Of a stretch of DNA of 64,000 nt, positions 12,150 through 25,500 are shown piece after piece. Source of the stretch: Rhizophagus clarus (taxonomy: Eukaryota > Glomeromycota > Glomeromycetes > Glomerales > Glomeraceae); assembly GCA_015698045.1 (NCBI GenBank), contig BLAL01000236.1, positions 124,001-188,000 of the forward strand, read 5' to 3'. The position numbers and the translations under genes were made by a program. The notes beneath the pieces are model-generated. The model did not search any database. It was given only the letters and a program-made list of their open reading frames with translations, and was not told the DNA's origin. The first letter of the stretch is position 1; each line of letters begins with the position of its first letter.

Positions 12150-14275
12150 ATGCCTAACAACGTGGCTAGATGAGGCCGCGGCTCCTATAATCCTAATAGT
12201 AGGAAGGCCAGCCGCCATGAACAGAAAAAAGACAATAACAACTCTGATAACTCTGGTTCTGACGGTGAAAACACCGTCTATTAAAAACGCTCTAAAACTA
12301 TCTCCGAACAAGCTATGGATGAAGATGTTGTTGCCGACACAGCGGCTGACACTGGTGTTGAAGTTCTTACTTCTTCCCCTAAAGAAAATAATACTGCTTT
12401 TACTTCCCTCTTCTCCCACCTGAATATTGCTGCGGCACTATCTGCGCCTAACGATAATGCGTCTGGTGGACTTGACGCGTCTATGCATGCTAGAACAATG
12501 ACTTCTGCATCCCCCCTTAACGCGTAGCCTAATAAGGCTACTGTTGATGATCCCCCTGTTGATCAATTCCTGGTTCAGTCTCCCACCTTCTCCATTGACA
12601 GAATTGATTTTCAAGCTGCGGCTGCACCCAACTCTGCCCCTGAAACTTTAAAGAACTTCACTACAAATAAGGCATTGATTGATGCCGTCAATAACACCTT
12701 TTTAGAAATGTACGATTCATATACTGGAAAAGCGAGAATGACTGGTTCTGGCGATGCCAAACGTCTCGTTATTCATTTTCAAACTAAGGAGGCCCGTGAC
12801 GCCTGTGTTGGTGCTGCTCACCAACAGTTCCCAGACCTTGTATTTTATGCTCACGATCCCAAACAGCTCCAGAGTGATGAAGATCTCCGAGCCATCCAAG
12901 TTACTGACATTCCCTTCTTTTTAACCAAAGACAATATTATGTCTTATTTTAAAAAATTCGGCAACATTGCGTCCTGTCGAGTTTACTCCAGGAAAAATGC
13001 CAAAGTGCAACAAGCCAGAATTGTTTACGATTCTGCCCTTTCTATTGCCCATTTTGACACCCAGTGGGCCGTCTATTGCTTCTCCACCTACCTCCGGGTG
13101 ACTCCATGTCATTACACAGTCGATCAAAAATCTTCCCACTGCGAATTCATTGCTGCGCTTACACAATTGCCTCCTAACACCAAAGATATCGACCTGGCCC
13201 CCCTCACTAGAGATCTTAGTGCTAAGGCCGTCAATGTTCCCCTCTCCTTAAACTCCTACAAACCCAAGAGATGAACTTATGTCACGTTCAATTCCCAAGA
13301 AACCATGGATACTGCTATGGAGCAGATTATTGGTTTTCGAGGTCACACATTACAATGGAACCTCCCAGATAATACTAATAAACTTTGCCACAGATGCGGT
13401 AAATTAGGCTGTGCTCCCAATCAGTGCCCAAGCTGCCAAGATAGGGCCGTACTAGGAGAAGGAACCCGGTGTCTGCACTTAAAGAACGGTTCAATATCAA
13501 CCAACCTGCCAGACCTAAAGAGCGTTCACGCTCAGGTTCTCGTTTACGCTCGCGCTTGAAAGGTTCTGGCAACTCTCAATCCTCCCAGCCGCAAAAACCC
13601 TTGGCTAACACCCAAATTATCAACAATCCCCACCAAAATCGCTCTAAATCTAATGATAAATGTGACCGTTCAGTTTCCTTTTCCACGGTTTTGCGTACTC
13701 CTCCTCCTCTTTTAACACCCGATCAAGCTATTTTCACGTCCCCTCACGAGGCTGCTAATATTTTATCCTTGTTGAAATCTCTCCAACAGGACATGGCTGA
13801 AGTTCGTGATCGTATCACTGCCTTAGAGCTCAACGATAGACATATGACTCGTATTGAATAACACCTTGGTCTACTACCCCCGCCTGACATACCAGCCACC
13901 AATCAGACTTCAGATATGCTTATAGATGCACTGGCTATGTCTGATTCTACTGTCGCGCTAGTGTTCTCTCAACCCGCTATTTCGCCTGTACAAACACCTC
14001 TCAACCCCCTGTCTCCTGGTTTTACTCCATCACGCCCAGTTAGAGCTCCCCTCTCCGCTCCTATCGATCTCTCTGATATTTCCTCCCCTTCCTCTATCTC
14101 TCACGTGGTTCCTTCCTTCACACAAACTCGCGATGAAATTCAGGCCATTAATGCGAAGCATTCGGCTATCAAAAACAAGTTGGACATGCTCGCTAACTCT
14201 ATTAGCAGTTTTATCGGATCAATTACTTCTTCTTCTTCTTCCTCGAACTCAGCTAATACGGCTAGTTCTAATTAA
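12150..14275 (+). pseudogene. LINE B ORF1, broken
   Basis: Starts MPNNVA as in copies C and D. Breaks: TGA at codon 8 (CGA in C and D), TAA near 12282, TAG near 12526, TGA at 13272-13274 (TGG in C), a frameshift in the region after the zinc knuckle, and TAA at 13859-13861 (CAA in C). The zinc knuckle CHRCGKLGCAPNQC lies near 13388-13430 and has four Cys (C-x2-C-x4-C-x4-C) rather than the usual CCHC. A Ser/Arg-rich tract and short coiled coil follow. The frame runs to 14275 because the TAG seen in C at 22078 is CAG here, which shows the true ORF1 end. Confidence 0.82.
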
Positions 14276-14325
14276 TTCTTCTTTCTATTATTCATTTCCC
14301 CGTCTGGTTTTATCATAGTATTTTA

Positions 14326-17300
14326 ATGACAGACAATAATTTTAATTATGATTCCTTTGTTCGCAATCCTCCCAACACTTTAGATGTGGATAATCTCTCT
14401 TTACAGGACTCTTTATTTTCTTCTACTTATCCTACGCTTTCCCCTCGCAATTCCTTTAATATTTTATCCTTTAACATTAATGGTCTTAAGATGTTTTCTC
14501 ACAACAAAATTGAATTATTAAATGATTTCTTTTCCCTTAAAAATATATCCTTTGGTGGTGTTGTTGACACCCATCTACATCCCAAACAAGTGCACTTTTT
14601 GTCTAAACGACTTTCTAATTATACTGTTTTTTCTTCTGTTTTGGATACCTCCCAACATGTTTGTTCTTCTGGAGGCGTTTCCCTTCTTATTGAAAATTCT
14701 TTGGCTTCTCATGTTCATACTTACTCCTCTCTTTCATCACGACTGCTTTCTGTTGACTTATATTTTAAAGGTCACGTTAAGCTGCACATTTTTGTTGTTT
14801 ATATCCCTCTCACTTCTGATCAATCTTTGCGCGATGAGACTATTGACCTCCTTATTCGCGCCTTATCTGAAGCCAAAAGACTAGGTTTTCATCACGCCAT
14901 TTGTGGCAACTTTTATATGCACCTTGATCAATTTTATCCTTTGTTTTTCAACCAACCTCAAATTGCTTCCAAACGTATCCATCGTCTTTTTAATTTTCTT
15001 TTATCAAATGGGTATGTTGACTTCACCCCTGTTAACTTTTCTTTTACCTCTTTGGGTACCTTCTATCGTGCAGATATTATTTCCCGTATAGATTACGTCT
15101 GGTCTTGTCCCCTTCTTAAACATTTTTTACTCACCTCCGTCATTTTTGACGCACGTGATGTTAATTTTTCTGATCATAATCTTGTTATTACATATTATGA
15201 TTATTCCTTTTTATCTTCCTCTATTAAACCAGCTCATGCTCGACAGCTTAAACGGCATTCTCGTCATATATTTTCTTTTGACTCTGTTACTCCCTTGCAA
15301 TGGGATGACTTTTCTGCCCACATTGACAACTTATGCAATATATCTCCCACTGTTTTTGCCTCTTGGCATATCAATCAAATGTGCACGCTAACATTATTGC
15401 CGGTGCCAATGTTGTTTTACCCGCACGTACTGTTGGTAATGATCATACCCCTAAACTCCCTAAAGATTTGGAAACTCTGATACAACATTACCGTTTCCTT
15501 AATCATGTTCTTCATTCTATTAAATTATTACGTAAATACTCACATACCTTTTCTTCTTCCTATGACCGTAAATGGTCTGGTTACTTGATCTGATTAAATA
15601 ATATATTTAATTTATACAAATCTACTTTCTCTGCCGTCCCTATTTTACCCTCATCTTTATTTTCTTGTCGGACGGATAATTTTAATAACCTATTTCATAC
15701 CCTTTCACATGCTTCTAAGTTATTAAGAGGCTTACACCTTTTGAAAGAAAAAGAGTTTCAGGATTCCTCTATCAAGGCTCATCTCGAATCTCGTGATCAA
15801 AATTTTGACACTGATATCTCTTCTTTTATTAGTTCAGCGCTTTCTCGCTCATGTAGTCGAATCATGTTAGATTGCATCTTTATTGATCATCCTACCACTC
15901 CTCAGTTGTTAACGGATCCAAAGGACATCTCTGATGCTGTAGTGAATCATTTTCAAACCATTATTCCTATTAAGGCTACCCCACCTTCACATATATCAGC
16001 GTTGCCTGATAGATGGCGTTTTGAGTATTCGCCTATGAACACCATTTCCCCCGATATTTATAGTTCTCTGTTGGCTCCCCCTTCCTTAGAGGAATGGCTC
16101 TCCACGGTTTCTTCTATGCCCAATGGCAAAGCCCCTGGTCCTTCTATAATTACGTATGAAATGCTCAAACATCTTGGCCCTGCTACCAACTCTTTACTTC
16201 TACTCCTAATCCGCAAATGCTTTGCGACTGCTGACATTCCTGATCTTTGGCAACAAGCTATGGTCTTCCCTATCTCTAAGCCACATGAATGGCGTTATCA
16301 GTTAAAAAACACTCGTCCTATCACGCTTTTGGAAGTTATTTGGAAGTCCTTTATCAAGCTGTTTTATACCCGCTTGTCTGCTATTTTAGCCGCTCACAAC
16401 GTCCTTAAAGGCGGTAATTTTGCTGGGTTACCTGGAGGGACCTGTCGTGATCCTATTATTACTCTTGAATCTATTATTCACGATGCCAATCACCACAATT
16501 CTCCTCTTTGGGTTCTTTCACAAAACATCTCCAAAGCCTTTGATTCTGTCAACCTTACTATGTTGAAATTCGCTTTGGAACATATACGTCTGCCTGCGTC
16601 TGTTATCACGTTCATCTTGTCCCTCTTCATGAATCGTTCAAATTGGGTTTTTACTGCATACGGTAAAACTTCTTCCTATCGGGTTCGCATTGGTATTGAC
16701 CAAGGCGAGGTGATCTCCCCGCTTTTATGGGTTATCTACATTGATCCTCTTTTAACTGTTTTGAAAAATGAGATGTTGGATCCTTATATTTTGCAATCCC
16801 CTACACTGCTTCCAAACATGACGGACTGCCCTCCGGATATTGTTATTAACAACCTGGTCTTTATGGATGATTCTACTCTTATTTCTTCCTCTAAGGCTGG
16901 ACTGGAACACATGCTTTCAATCACAGAAGAATTTTACGCACTGAATAATACTTCTGCTAATCATCAAAAATATGTTTTGATATCGAATTCATTACCTTTA
17001 ACCACTACATCTACTATTTTACCTGTGGAATTTCATTTATCCCTATCGTCTTTAAATGAAGTTTCTTCTATCTCTGTTACTCCTCTTTCTATTACTTCTT
17101 CATTTCATTTTTTAGGGGTATGGTTTAACATTAAAGGCTCTCGTGACTTTGTCAGAAAACAAATCGCGGTGAATGTAATTCCTTCGCCGCCACTTTTCGC
17201 CCGGCCAAATTATCTGCAAAACAAGTGGTTTACCTTTACAACTCGGTGCTCATTCCTAAATTGGAGTACCGTATGCAAGTTACCCACCTCTCTGCGACTG

Positions 17301-19950
17301 ACTGTTATGCTGCTACACGCTCTATACGTTCGCTTGTTAAGCAAAAAGCTAACTTTTCTCGTTCTCTTCCTAACCCTATACTCTATCTTTCTCAAGCTTT
17401 GGGCTTGATTAATTTGTTTTCTTATTTAATTGAATGCCATGTTAATAATTTATTTTTGATGGCTAATTTTTCTACTTCTTTTATTCAACATTTGTTTATT
17501 TATAGATTAATGTTGATACAGTTTAGATTTTTAATTCCTATTTCTCCTTTAATGGTGGCTGACTGGTCTTTATGGTCTGCTATGACCACCTTTAAGAATG
17601 ATTATATCACTTGCACTCTTGCTTCCATGATCTCTACCCCCTTCTGCCTGCAACATGCTCGTTTCTCTTCAGCATTCCCAGCCCTTACTCTCCCTGGCCA
17701 TACTCCTTTATATTCGTGTATGAGCCCATATGTTTTTAAGGCTTGCCTCAAGGTCCTCCGAAAACGTCATTTTTATTATTTATCTCAGTTAATCGCGCCG
17801 TCTGGCTCTCATCTTCTCTCCTGGACTGCCTATCAGCTCACCTATATTGCTCAACTTGCGGACAAACGTGGCCGTTCTCTCCCTCACAAATGGTATCTGG
17901 ACATTAGGGCCAATACAACCCTTCCTGATTCCATGATCAATTACATGATCGCTACGTGTGTCCTCCCTCTATTACCTCTTCTGTTACTTTAGCTCATGGT
18001 GTTACTACTTCGCAAAAGAATTGGCGATGGCTCATTTCACTTGATGCACAGGATGCTCCTCTATTTGGCAAACAGCTTAGCGTCCAGCCCAAAAAAGATA
18101 CTTGTGTGATTGTTCATTGGACCTCTGATTGTCTCTCTTCCCCTAGTGACGTAATTCGTCTTCGTCCATGTCCAGGCTGTGATGCGCACGTCCCGTTCCC
18201 TTCAGCTAATAAATATACCGCTGTTCCACCTCGTTGTACCTTCAAGATTTCTTTGTTAAAATCTATGATTCTTCCTACTGATTGTAAACGTATTCGCCAA
18301 TCTACCAAGGAAGTCATTTCTCCCTATTCGTGGGCAGACCTCAGTATCACAGTGATCCCATACTTTAGATGTCTCAATATTTCACCAGACCTTTCTTCCT
18401 CCTCTTTTGTAGTAGAGGACGATTTACCTATGGTTTCTCCCTTAGACGACCTTTCTGTATTCCCCTCTCTGGTTTTTCTCCCTTCTGGCTCTCATTACCG
18501 CTATTATACTGATGGTTCCCTTGTTAATCTCAGAACGCCTGATGTCTCGATGGGTTGGTCTTGGGTCCAGTTAATTCATGATGCTGGATACCTCAATTCT
18601 GTTGCTACATATGCGCATGGCACTATCCGCAATTGGCCTTCTTCGACTCGAGCTGAAGCTGCTGCGATTTATGCTACTTTACGCGTCTCTCCAGATGATT
18701 CTACCATCACTATTTACACGGATTCTCAAGCTGCTATTGATGGTTTGAGCTTATGTGCTTCTTCCTCCTATACTAACAGTCGTCTGTACTACAAAACTAC
18801 CAACTTTGAGTTGTGGGCTTCTATTGAGCACTCCATCCGTGTTAAGCATCTCACAGTTTTCCCTGTCAAGGTCAAAAGCCACAATGGCAATTATTGGAAC
18901 GAATTTGCTGATTCTCTCGCAAGTTCTGCCCATCATTCAGATTCAGCTCCTCTTTTGCCTGCATCCGCATATACTTCTTCGCATAATGTCTGCCTGGTGT
19001 ATAATAATGTTGTTTGTGAATCTAATCCCAGACGGCTCCTCAAGCTCCACTTTCAGGCTACCTTTTTGAAGGACCTTCTATCTCTCAAACGTTTTCAATT
19101 CATTTACTGTCTTTATGACATGAATGACTATGTAATTGATTGGGAACTCACTTGGTTTGCTCTCAATTTTTCTCCAGCTCATGACGCTTCTTTCCAGGCT
19201 TCTCATGCTGCACGGCATTATACTTTCAAATTTAAACTCTTCCTCGATGACTTGCCTCTCCTGGAGAAGTTGAAGATTACCCGCTCTGATCTTTATATTG
19301 ATCTTCTCACATGCCATTCATGCCGCGATCGTATGGAGGACTTAATGCAACTGATTCTTTGCTCCAAACGCCATTCTGTTATGCATCAAATTCTACAATC
19401 CTACCAAAATCATTTATTTTTCAAGCTCCGCGAAGCTGGTGAATTGGCTGACAAAGACCCTGTGCCTATGCTCAGGCGACTCTCTTCTCTTTCTTGCTGG
19501 ACTATTTCTTCTTCTAACTGGTTCTCTTATGCGCTCATCCGGGATTGTTTACCCGCAATGTTTATTGACTTATTTGTTGAATTATCTATCCCCAGACAGT
19601 CTGCTATAAAGGCCGTAGCTGCGATTCACAACAATTTCATCCAGAAGCTTAGAAAACGCATCTGGATTCCGCGTACTTATGATAAAAGTAAATGGGAAGA
19701 CGCGATGAACATCACTCTTAAATTGAAAACTACTCCTCGGCCTTTTAATTTGCCTGCCACTTCATATGTGCCTTTCTCTTCGTTACCTCCTCTGACCCAC
19801 CTCGTGTCTCCACGTGACTCCGATTTAGATTGGATTAAAAACTCGATGACTCAAGGTTTGCCAGGGTATAAACATCTGTCAGGTTTTATGGGTCGTCTAA
19901 TGGTGCTACTTAATAACAGCTTTTGCAGGATGGGATGTCGATTTTTATAG
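14326..19950 (+). pseudogene. LINE B ORF2, broken
   Basis: Endonuclease from about 14470 (FNINGLK, VVDTHLHPK near 14560, SDHN near 15170), RT (FMDD at 16860-16871), RNase H (YYTDGSLVN near 18500, RAEAAAIY near 18650, YTDSQAAIDG near 18715, SLASSAHH near 18915), C-terminal CHSC-x(n)-LILC motif near 19315-19360. Lesions: a deletion of about 10 bases near 15384, TGA near 15592, and one-base deletions near 17168 and 17930. The last 664 codons (17956-19950) are open. An NFYMHLD variant replaces the catalytic GDFN motif near 14905 (D to N, N to Y), so this copy's endonuclease was also dead by missense. Confidence 0.88.
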
Positions 19951-20323
19951 TGGCCATGTTGTCCATTATTATGTTAGCATAGTTGCTTCTACTTTGGTTG
20001 GAATATATCAAAGGGGAAGATCTAAGGAAATTTAGTGTAATGTGATTTATTCTTTAGGATAGATTTTTTACTATATTTTTACTTAGGAGACTATATAGTT
20101 TTGTTTTTAGTTAGTTTTATTTTATTTTGTTTTTTTTTATATTTTTGTAAATTGTATCAATTTAATAATAATTAATAAAAATGAGGGCTACTATGCCGCG
20201 TTTGCCTTGAATTTAAATTCTAACGATCTGCGCACCTTTTTCCACTGATCACTCTGTCCATTTTTTTTAGCTAACACTTTTTCATAAAAACTTATAATTT
20301 TCCCTACCTAAAAATCCTCGAGT
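19951..20323 (+). other. LINE B 3' UTR/tail and LINE C 5' leader
   Basis: No gene. Same layout as 11776-12149: conserved 3' UTR, T-rich run, AATTAATAAAAATGAGGGC, tail palindrome at 20209-20220, then the next leader from 20222 to the ATG at 20324. Confidence 0.8.
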
Positions 20324-22507
20324 ATGCCTAACAACGTTGCTAGACGAGGCTGTGGCTCCTTTAATCCTAATAGTAGGAAAGCCAGCCGCCATGAACGAAA
20401 AAAAGATAATAATAACTCCGATAATTCTGGTTCTGACGGTGAAAACGCCGTCCAATAAAAACGCTCTAGAACTATCTCCAAACAAGCTATGGATGAAGAT
20501 ATCATTGCTGATACAGCGGCTGATGTCAAAGTAGAAGGTCCCTCTTCTCCTCCTAAAGAAAATAATACTGCTTCAACTTCTCTCTCCTCTCCTCCGAATA
20601 CGGCTGCAGCTCTTTCAGCGCCTGGTAATAATGCGTCTGATGGACTCAACACGTCCATGCACGCCAGAACAAGGACTTCTGCATCTTCTCCTAATGCGTC
20701 ACCCGATATGGATACCGCTGATGATTTTCCTGTAGATCCACTTCTCATTCACACTCTAACCTTCTCCATTGAAAGAAAGGATTATCAAGCTGCAGCTGCG
20801 CCAAACTCAGCCCCTGAAACCTTAAAAAATTTTTCCACTAATAAGGCATTGATTGATGCTGTTAACAACGCCTTTTTAGAAACTTATGATGCGTACACCG
20901 GTAAAGCCAAGATGACTAGTTTTGGCGATTCTAAACGTCTCATTATTTATTTCCAAACAGCGGAGGCACATGATGCTTGTGTCGGTGCTGCTCATCAACA
21001 GTTCCCTGACCTTGTATTCCATGCACATGACCTCAAGCAGCTCCGGAGTGATGAAGATCTCTGAGCCATTCAAGTCACTGATATTCCCTTCTTCCTAATC
21101 AAAGACAACGTCATGTCTTACTTTAAGAAATGCGGCAATATTGCATCCTGTCGAATTTACTCCAGAAAGAATGCCAAAGTTCAACAAGCCAGAATTGTCT
21201 ATGATTCTGCCCACTCCATTGCTCATTTTGACACCCAATGGGCTGTTTATTGCTTCTCCACCTGCCTCTGGGTGACTTCGTATCATTACACGGTCGATCA
21301 GAAATCTTCCTGTCACAAGTTTGTTGCTACGCTCACGCAATTACTTCCTAACACCAAGAATATAGATCTTGCCCTCTCACCAGAGATCTGGGTGCTAAGG
21401 CCGTCAATGTTCCTCTCTCCTTGAACTCCTACAAACCCAAAAGATGGGCTTACGTCACCTTTAATTCACAGGAAACCATGGATGCTGCTATGGAGCAGAT
21501 TATTAGTTTCTGAGGCCATACTTTACAATGGAACTTACCAAACGACACCAATAAACTTTGCTACAGATGTGGTAAATTAGGATGTGCTCCCAATCAATGC
21601 CCAAGCCGCCAACATAGGGGCCGTACTAGAGATAGAAATCCAGTGGCTGCGCTTAAAGAACGTTTCAATATTAATCAACCCACTCAATCTAAAGCATGTT
21701 CACGCTCAGGCTCTCATTCACGATCACGCTCGAAAGGCCCTGACAACTCTCGGTCCTCTCAACCTTGTCAACCCTTAGCTAACATTTCTAATGCTAGCAC
21801 TCCTCGTCATGATCGCTCCAAGTCTGGTGATCGATATGATCGCTCTGTCTCCTTCTCTACGGCTTTGCACACCCCTCCTTCCTTTTCATCACGCTCTCAC
21901 TCTTCCACTATGCCGCCTCATGAAGCTGCCAATATCCTCTCTTTATTGAAAGCTCTTCAGCAAGATATGGCAGATGTCCGTAATCGTATTACTGCCCTCG
22001 AGCTTAATGATCAACACATGGCCCGCATTGAACAACACCTCGGTCTATCTTCCCCACTGGACACTTCTAATAATTCTTAGCCTTTGGACATGCTAGTAAA
22101 CCCGCCAGCCAATATTGACCCTATTAGTACACATGATTGTTCCCGGCCAGCTCCTCTGATCGTTCATACATCCCTTAACCCCTTGTTACCTGACTTCGTT
22201 CCCTCACGTCCTGTCAGGGCCCCCATCCTCGCTACTCCAACTATTGCTCTCCCTATTACTTCTTCTTCATCTTCCTCCCTATTACTTCTTCTTCATCTTC
22301 CTCCCTATTACTTCTTCTTCATCTTCCTCCCCTAGCATGGTCTCTTCCCCTGATCAAACGCGCGATGAGATTCAAGCTATTAATGCGAAGCACTCGGCTA
22401 TAGAAAACAAGCTGGACATGCTCGCTAATTCCATTAGTGGCTTCATCAGATCAATTACTTCTTCTTCTTCTTCCTCGAACGCAGCTAGTACAGCTGGTTC
22501 CAAATAA
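20324..22507 (+). pseudogene. LINE C ORF1, broken
   Basis: About 728 codons when all homologous segments are counted. Order: basic N-terminus (MPNNVARRG), low-complexity acidic/Ser region, conserved ALIDAVNN...FLETYDAYTGKA region near 20845, RRM-like region near 21065-21190, Cys knuckle near 21570, Arg/Ser tract near 21700, short coiled coil near 21930. Lesions: TAA at 20456 (CAA in D), TGA at 21062 (TGG in A), frameshift near 21370, TGA near 21511 (CGA in B), TAG at 22078 (CAG in B), and a repeat-expansion frameshift near 22250-22335. Confidence 0.82.
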
Positions 22508-22558
22508 TTCTCTTTCCTCTTCATCTCTTTCCCTGTCTATATTTATCAGTGTGTTTTA

Positions 22559-25500
22559 ATGACAGACAATAATTTTGATTATGATTTTTTTGTTCGAAAT
22601 CCTCCCAACCTTGTAGATATAGATAAATTTTCTTTAAATGATTCTTTATTTTCTTCTCATTCTTCATTTTCTTCAAGTTCTCCCCCCCCTAATTCCTTTA
22701 ATATTTTCTCTTTCAACATTAACAGTTTAAAAATGCACCTTCAAAACAAAATTGAATTATTAAACAATTTTTTTTCTCTTAAACAAATCTCTTTTGGTAG
22801 TGTTGTGGATACTCACTTACATCCCAAACAAATGCACTTTTTGGCTAAACGCCTTTCTACTTATACAGTATTTTCTTCCGTTTTGGATACCTCCCTCATC
22901 TGGGGGTGTTTCCCTTTTTATTGAAAATTCTTTGGCTTCTCACGTACATACTTATACATCCCATTCATCACGCTTGCTTTCTGTTGACCTATATTTTAAA
23001 GGCAACATTAAACTACGCATTTTTGTTGTTTACATTCCCCCCACTTCTGATCAAACCTTACGTGATGACACTATAGACCTTTTAATTCACACCTTGTCTG
23101 ACGCTAAGTGACTTGGTTTCCATCACACCATTTGTGACGATTTCAATATGCATTTAGACTTATTTTATCCTATATATTTTAATCAACCCCAGATTGCTTC
23201 TAAACGTATCCATCGTCTCTTCAATTTTCTTTTATCGAGTGGATACGTTGATTTTACTCCCATTAATTTTTCTGATTCTCTAGGTACATTTCATCACGCA
23301 AACTTTAGTTCGCGCATTGATTATGTATGGTCATGTCCTCTTCTCAAAAGTTTTTTACTTACTTTGGCCATTTTTGATGTTCGTGACCTTGATTTCTCTG
23401 ATTATAACCCTGTTATTACCTTTTACGATTGCTCTTTTTTACACTTTTCTATTAAACTGGCCCGTACTTATCAGCTTAAATGGCGTTTTCATCGTATCTT
23501 TTTATTGGATTCTATTACCCCCTCACAATGGGATGATTTTTCCACCCACGTTGATAAACTTTGTAACATTTCTCCCACCCTTTTTGCTTCTTGGCATATT
23601 AATCGAATGTATGAATATTTACACACTAACATTATCACCGGCGCTAATGCTATTTTACTGGCCTGCACTATTGGCAATGACCATACCCCTAAACTCCCTA
23701 AAGATTTAAAAATTTTACTACAACATTATTGTTTCCTTAATCGTGTTCTTCATTCTATTAGACTTTTGCGTAAATATCTGCATACCTTTTCTTCTTCTCA
23801 TGACCACAAATGGTCTATTTACCTTGTTAGACTGAATAATATTTTTAGACTGTATAGTTCTATCTTTCCTACGGTTCCGGTCTTACCCCTAGTTTTGTCT
23901 TCTTGCTGGGCGGATAACTTTAATGCTCTTTTTGATACTTTGTCACAATCCTCCAAGTCATTAAGAGGCTTACACCTTTTAATAGAGAAAGAGTTCCAAG
24001 ATTCTTCTATCAAAACCTTTATCGATAGTCGTGACAGTAATTTTGACACTGATATTTCCTCTTTTATCAATTCAGCGCTTTCTCGCTCCCGTCGTAGAAT
24101 TGTGTTGGATCGTGTTTTTATCAATCATCCTACTACTCCTCGATTGTTAACAAATCCCAAGGATATTTCAGATGCTGTGGTCAACCACTTTCAAAACGCT
24201 GTTCCCATCAAATCTGCCCCACCCTCGCATATCTCAGCACTGCCTGATAGATGGCGCTCTGCGTATTCACCCATAGATGCAGTCTCTTTTGATATTTATG
24301 ACTCTCTTCTGTCTTCCCCTTCCCTAGAAGAATGGCTCTCCACGGTTTCTTCTATGCCTAATGGCAAAGCCCCTGGCCCTTCTATAATTACCTACAAAAT
24401 GCTTAAGCATCTAGGCCCCGCCACTAACTCTTTACTTTTAATTTTGATCCGTAAATGTTTTGCTTCAGCTGACATCCCAGATCTTTAGCGTCAGGCTATA
24501 GTTTGTCTTATTCCTAAGCCACATGAATGGCGTTGTCAACTAAAAAATACCCGTCCCATCACGCTTCTAGAAGTTATTCAGAAATCATTTGTCAAACTCT
24601 TCTACAACCGCCTATCTTCTATTCTCGCTACACATAATGTTCTCACCAGTGGTAATTTTGCTGGCCTGCCAGGAGGGACTTGTCGTAACCCTATTATTAC
24701 ACTTGAATCTATCATCCACGATGCTGTCTGTAATAGCTCACCCCTTTGGATTCTTTCCCAAGACATCTCCAAAGCATTCGACTCTGTGAATCTTACTATG
24801 TTGAAATTTGCTCTGGAACGTATACGCTTACCCGCGTCTGCCATTATGCTCCTCTTATCACTTTTCATGCATCGCTTTAATTGGGTCTATATGGCTCATG
24901 GTGATACTTCCTCTTATCAAGTCCGCATTGGTATTGACTAACGCGAGGTGATTTTTCCGCTCCTTTGGATTATCTACATAGATCCTCTTTTAACCGTATT
25001 AAAGCAAGAGATGTTGGATCCTTATCTCTTGCGATCTCCAATACTGCTTCTGACTCTGACGGATGATACAACAAATGTTGCTATCAGCAATCTGGTTTTT
25101 ATGGATGACTCTACTCTTATTTCCTCTTCAAAAGCTGGATTGGAACACATGCTCTCCATCACTGAAGAATTTTACACTTTAAATAATACCTCAGCTAACC
25201 ACCAAAAATATGTCTTGATTTCCAACTCTTTACCTTTAACCACTACGTCTACCGTTTCCCCAGTGGACTTTAATTTGAAACTCTCTTCTTTAAATAGTTT
25301 TTCCTTTTTATCTGTTACCCCTATTTCTATTACTTCTTCATTTTGGTTTTTAAGGGTATGGTTTAATATCAAAGGATCTCGTGACTTTGTCAAGAACCAA
25401 ATTGCTGGTGAATGTAACTCTTTCACCGCCACTCTTCGTCTGGCTAGACTATCCGCCAAACAAGTGGTCTACCTTTATAACACTGTACTCATTCCTAAAC

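Larger units (their letters stand above)
12049..20221 (+). mobile_element. LINE copy B, full length, tandem
   Basis: 8.17-kb copy with a 5' leader of about 100 bases, ORF1, a 50-base gap, ORF2, and a 3' UTR ending with the GAATTTAAATTC tail at 20209-20220. It abuts copy A upstream and copy C downstream with no intervening DNA. All ORFs contain stops or small deletions. The domain order (ORF1 with zinc knuckle, ORF2 with APE endonuclease, RT, RNase H) resembles fungal Tad-like LINEs; the exact clade needs a tree. Confidence 0.92.

Noticed and set aside
24602-24868. Minus-strand frames inside LINE ORF2 copies (also near 8787, 25172, 33647)
   Set aside because: They recur at the same place in several copies only because ORF2 is conserved on the other strand.
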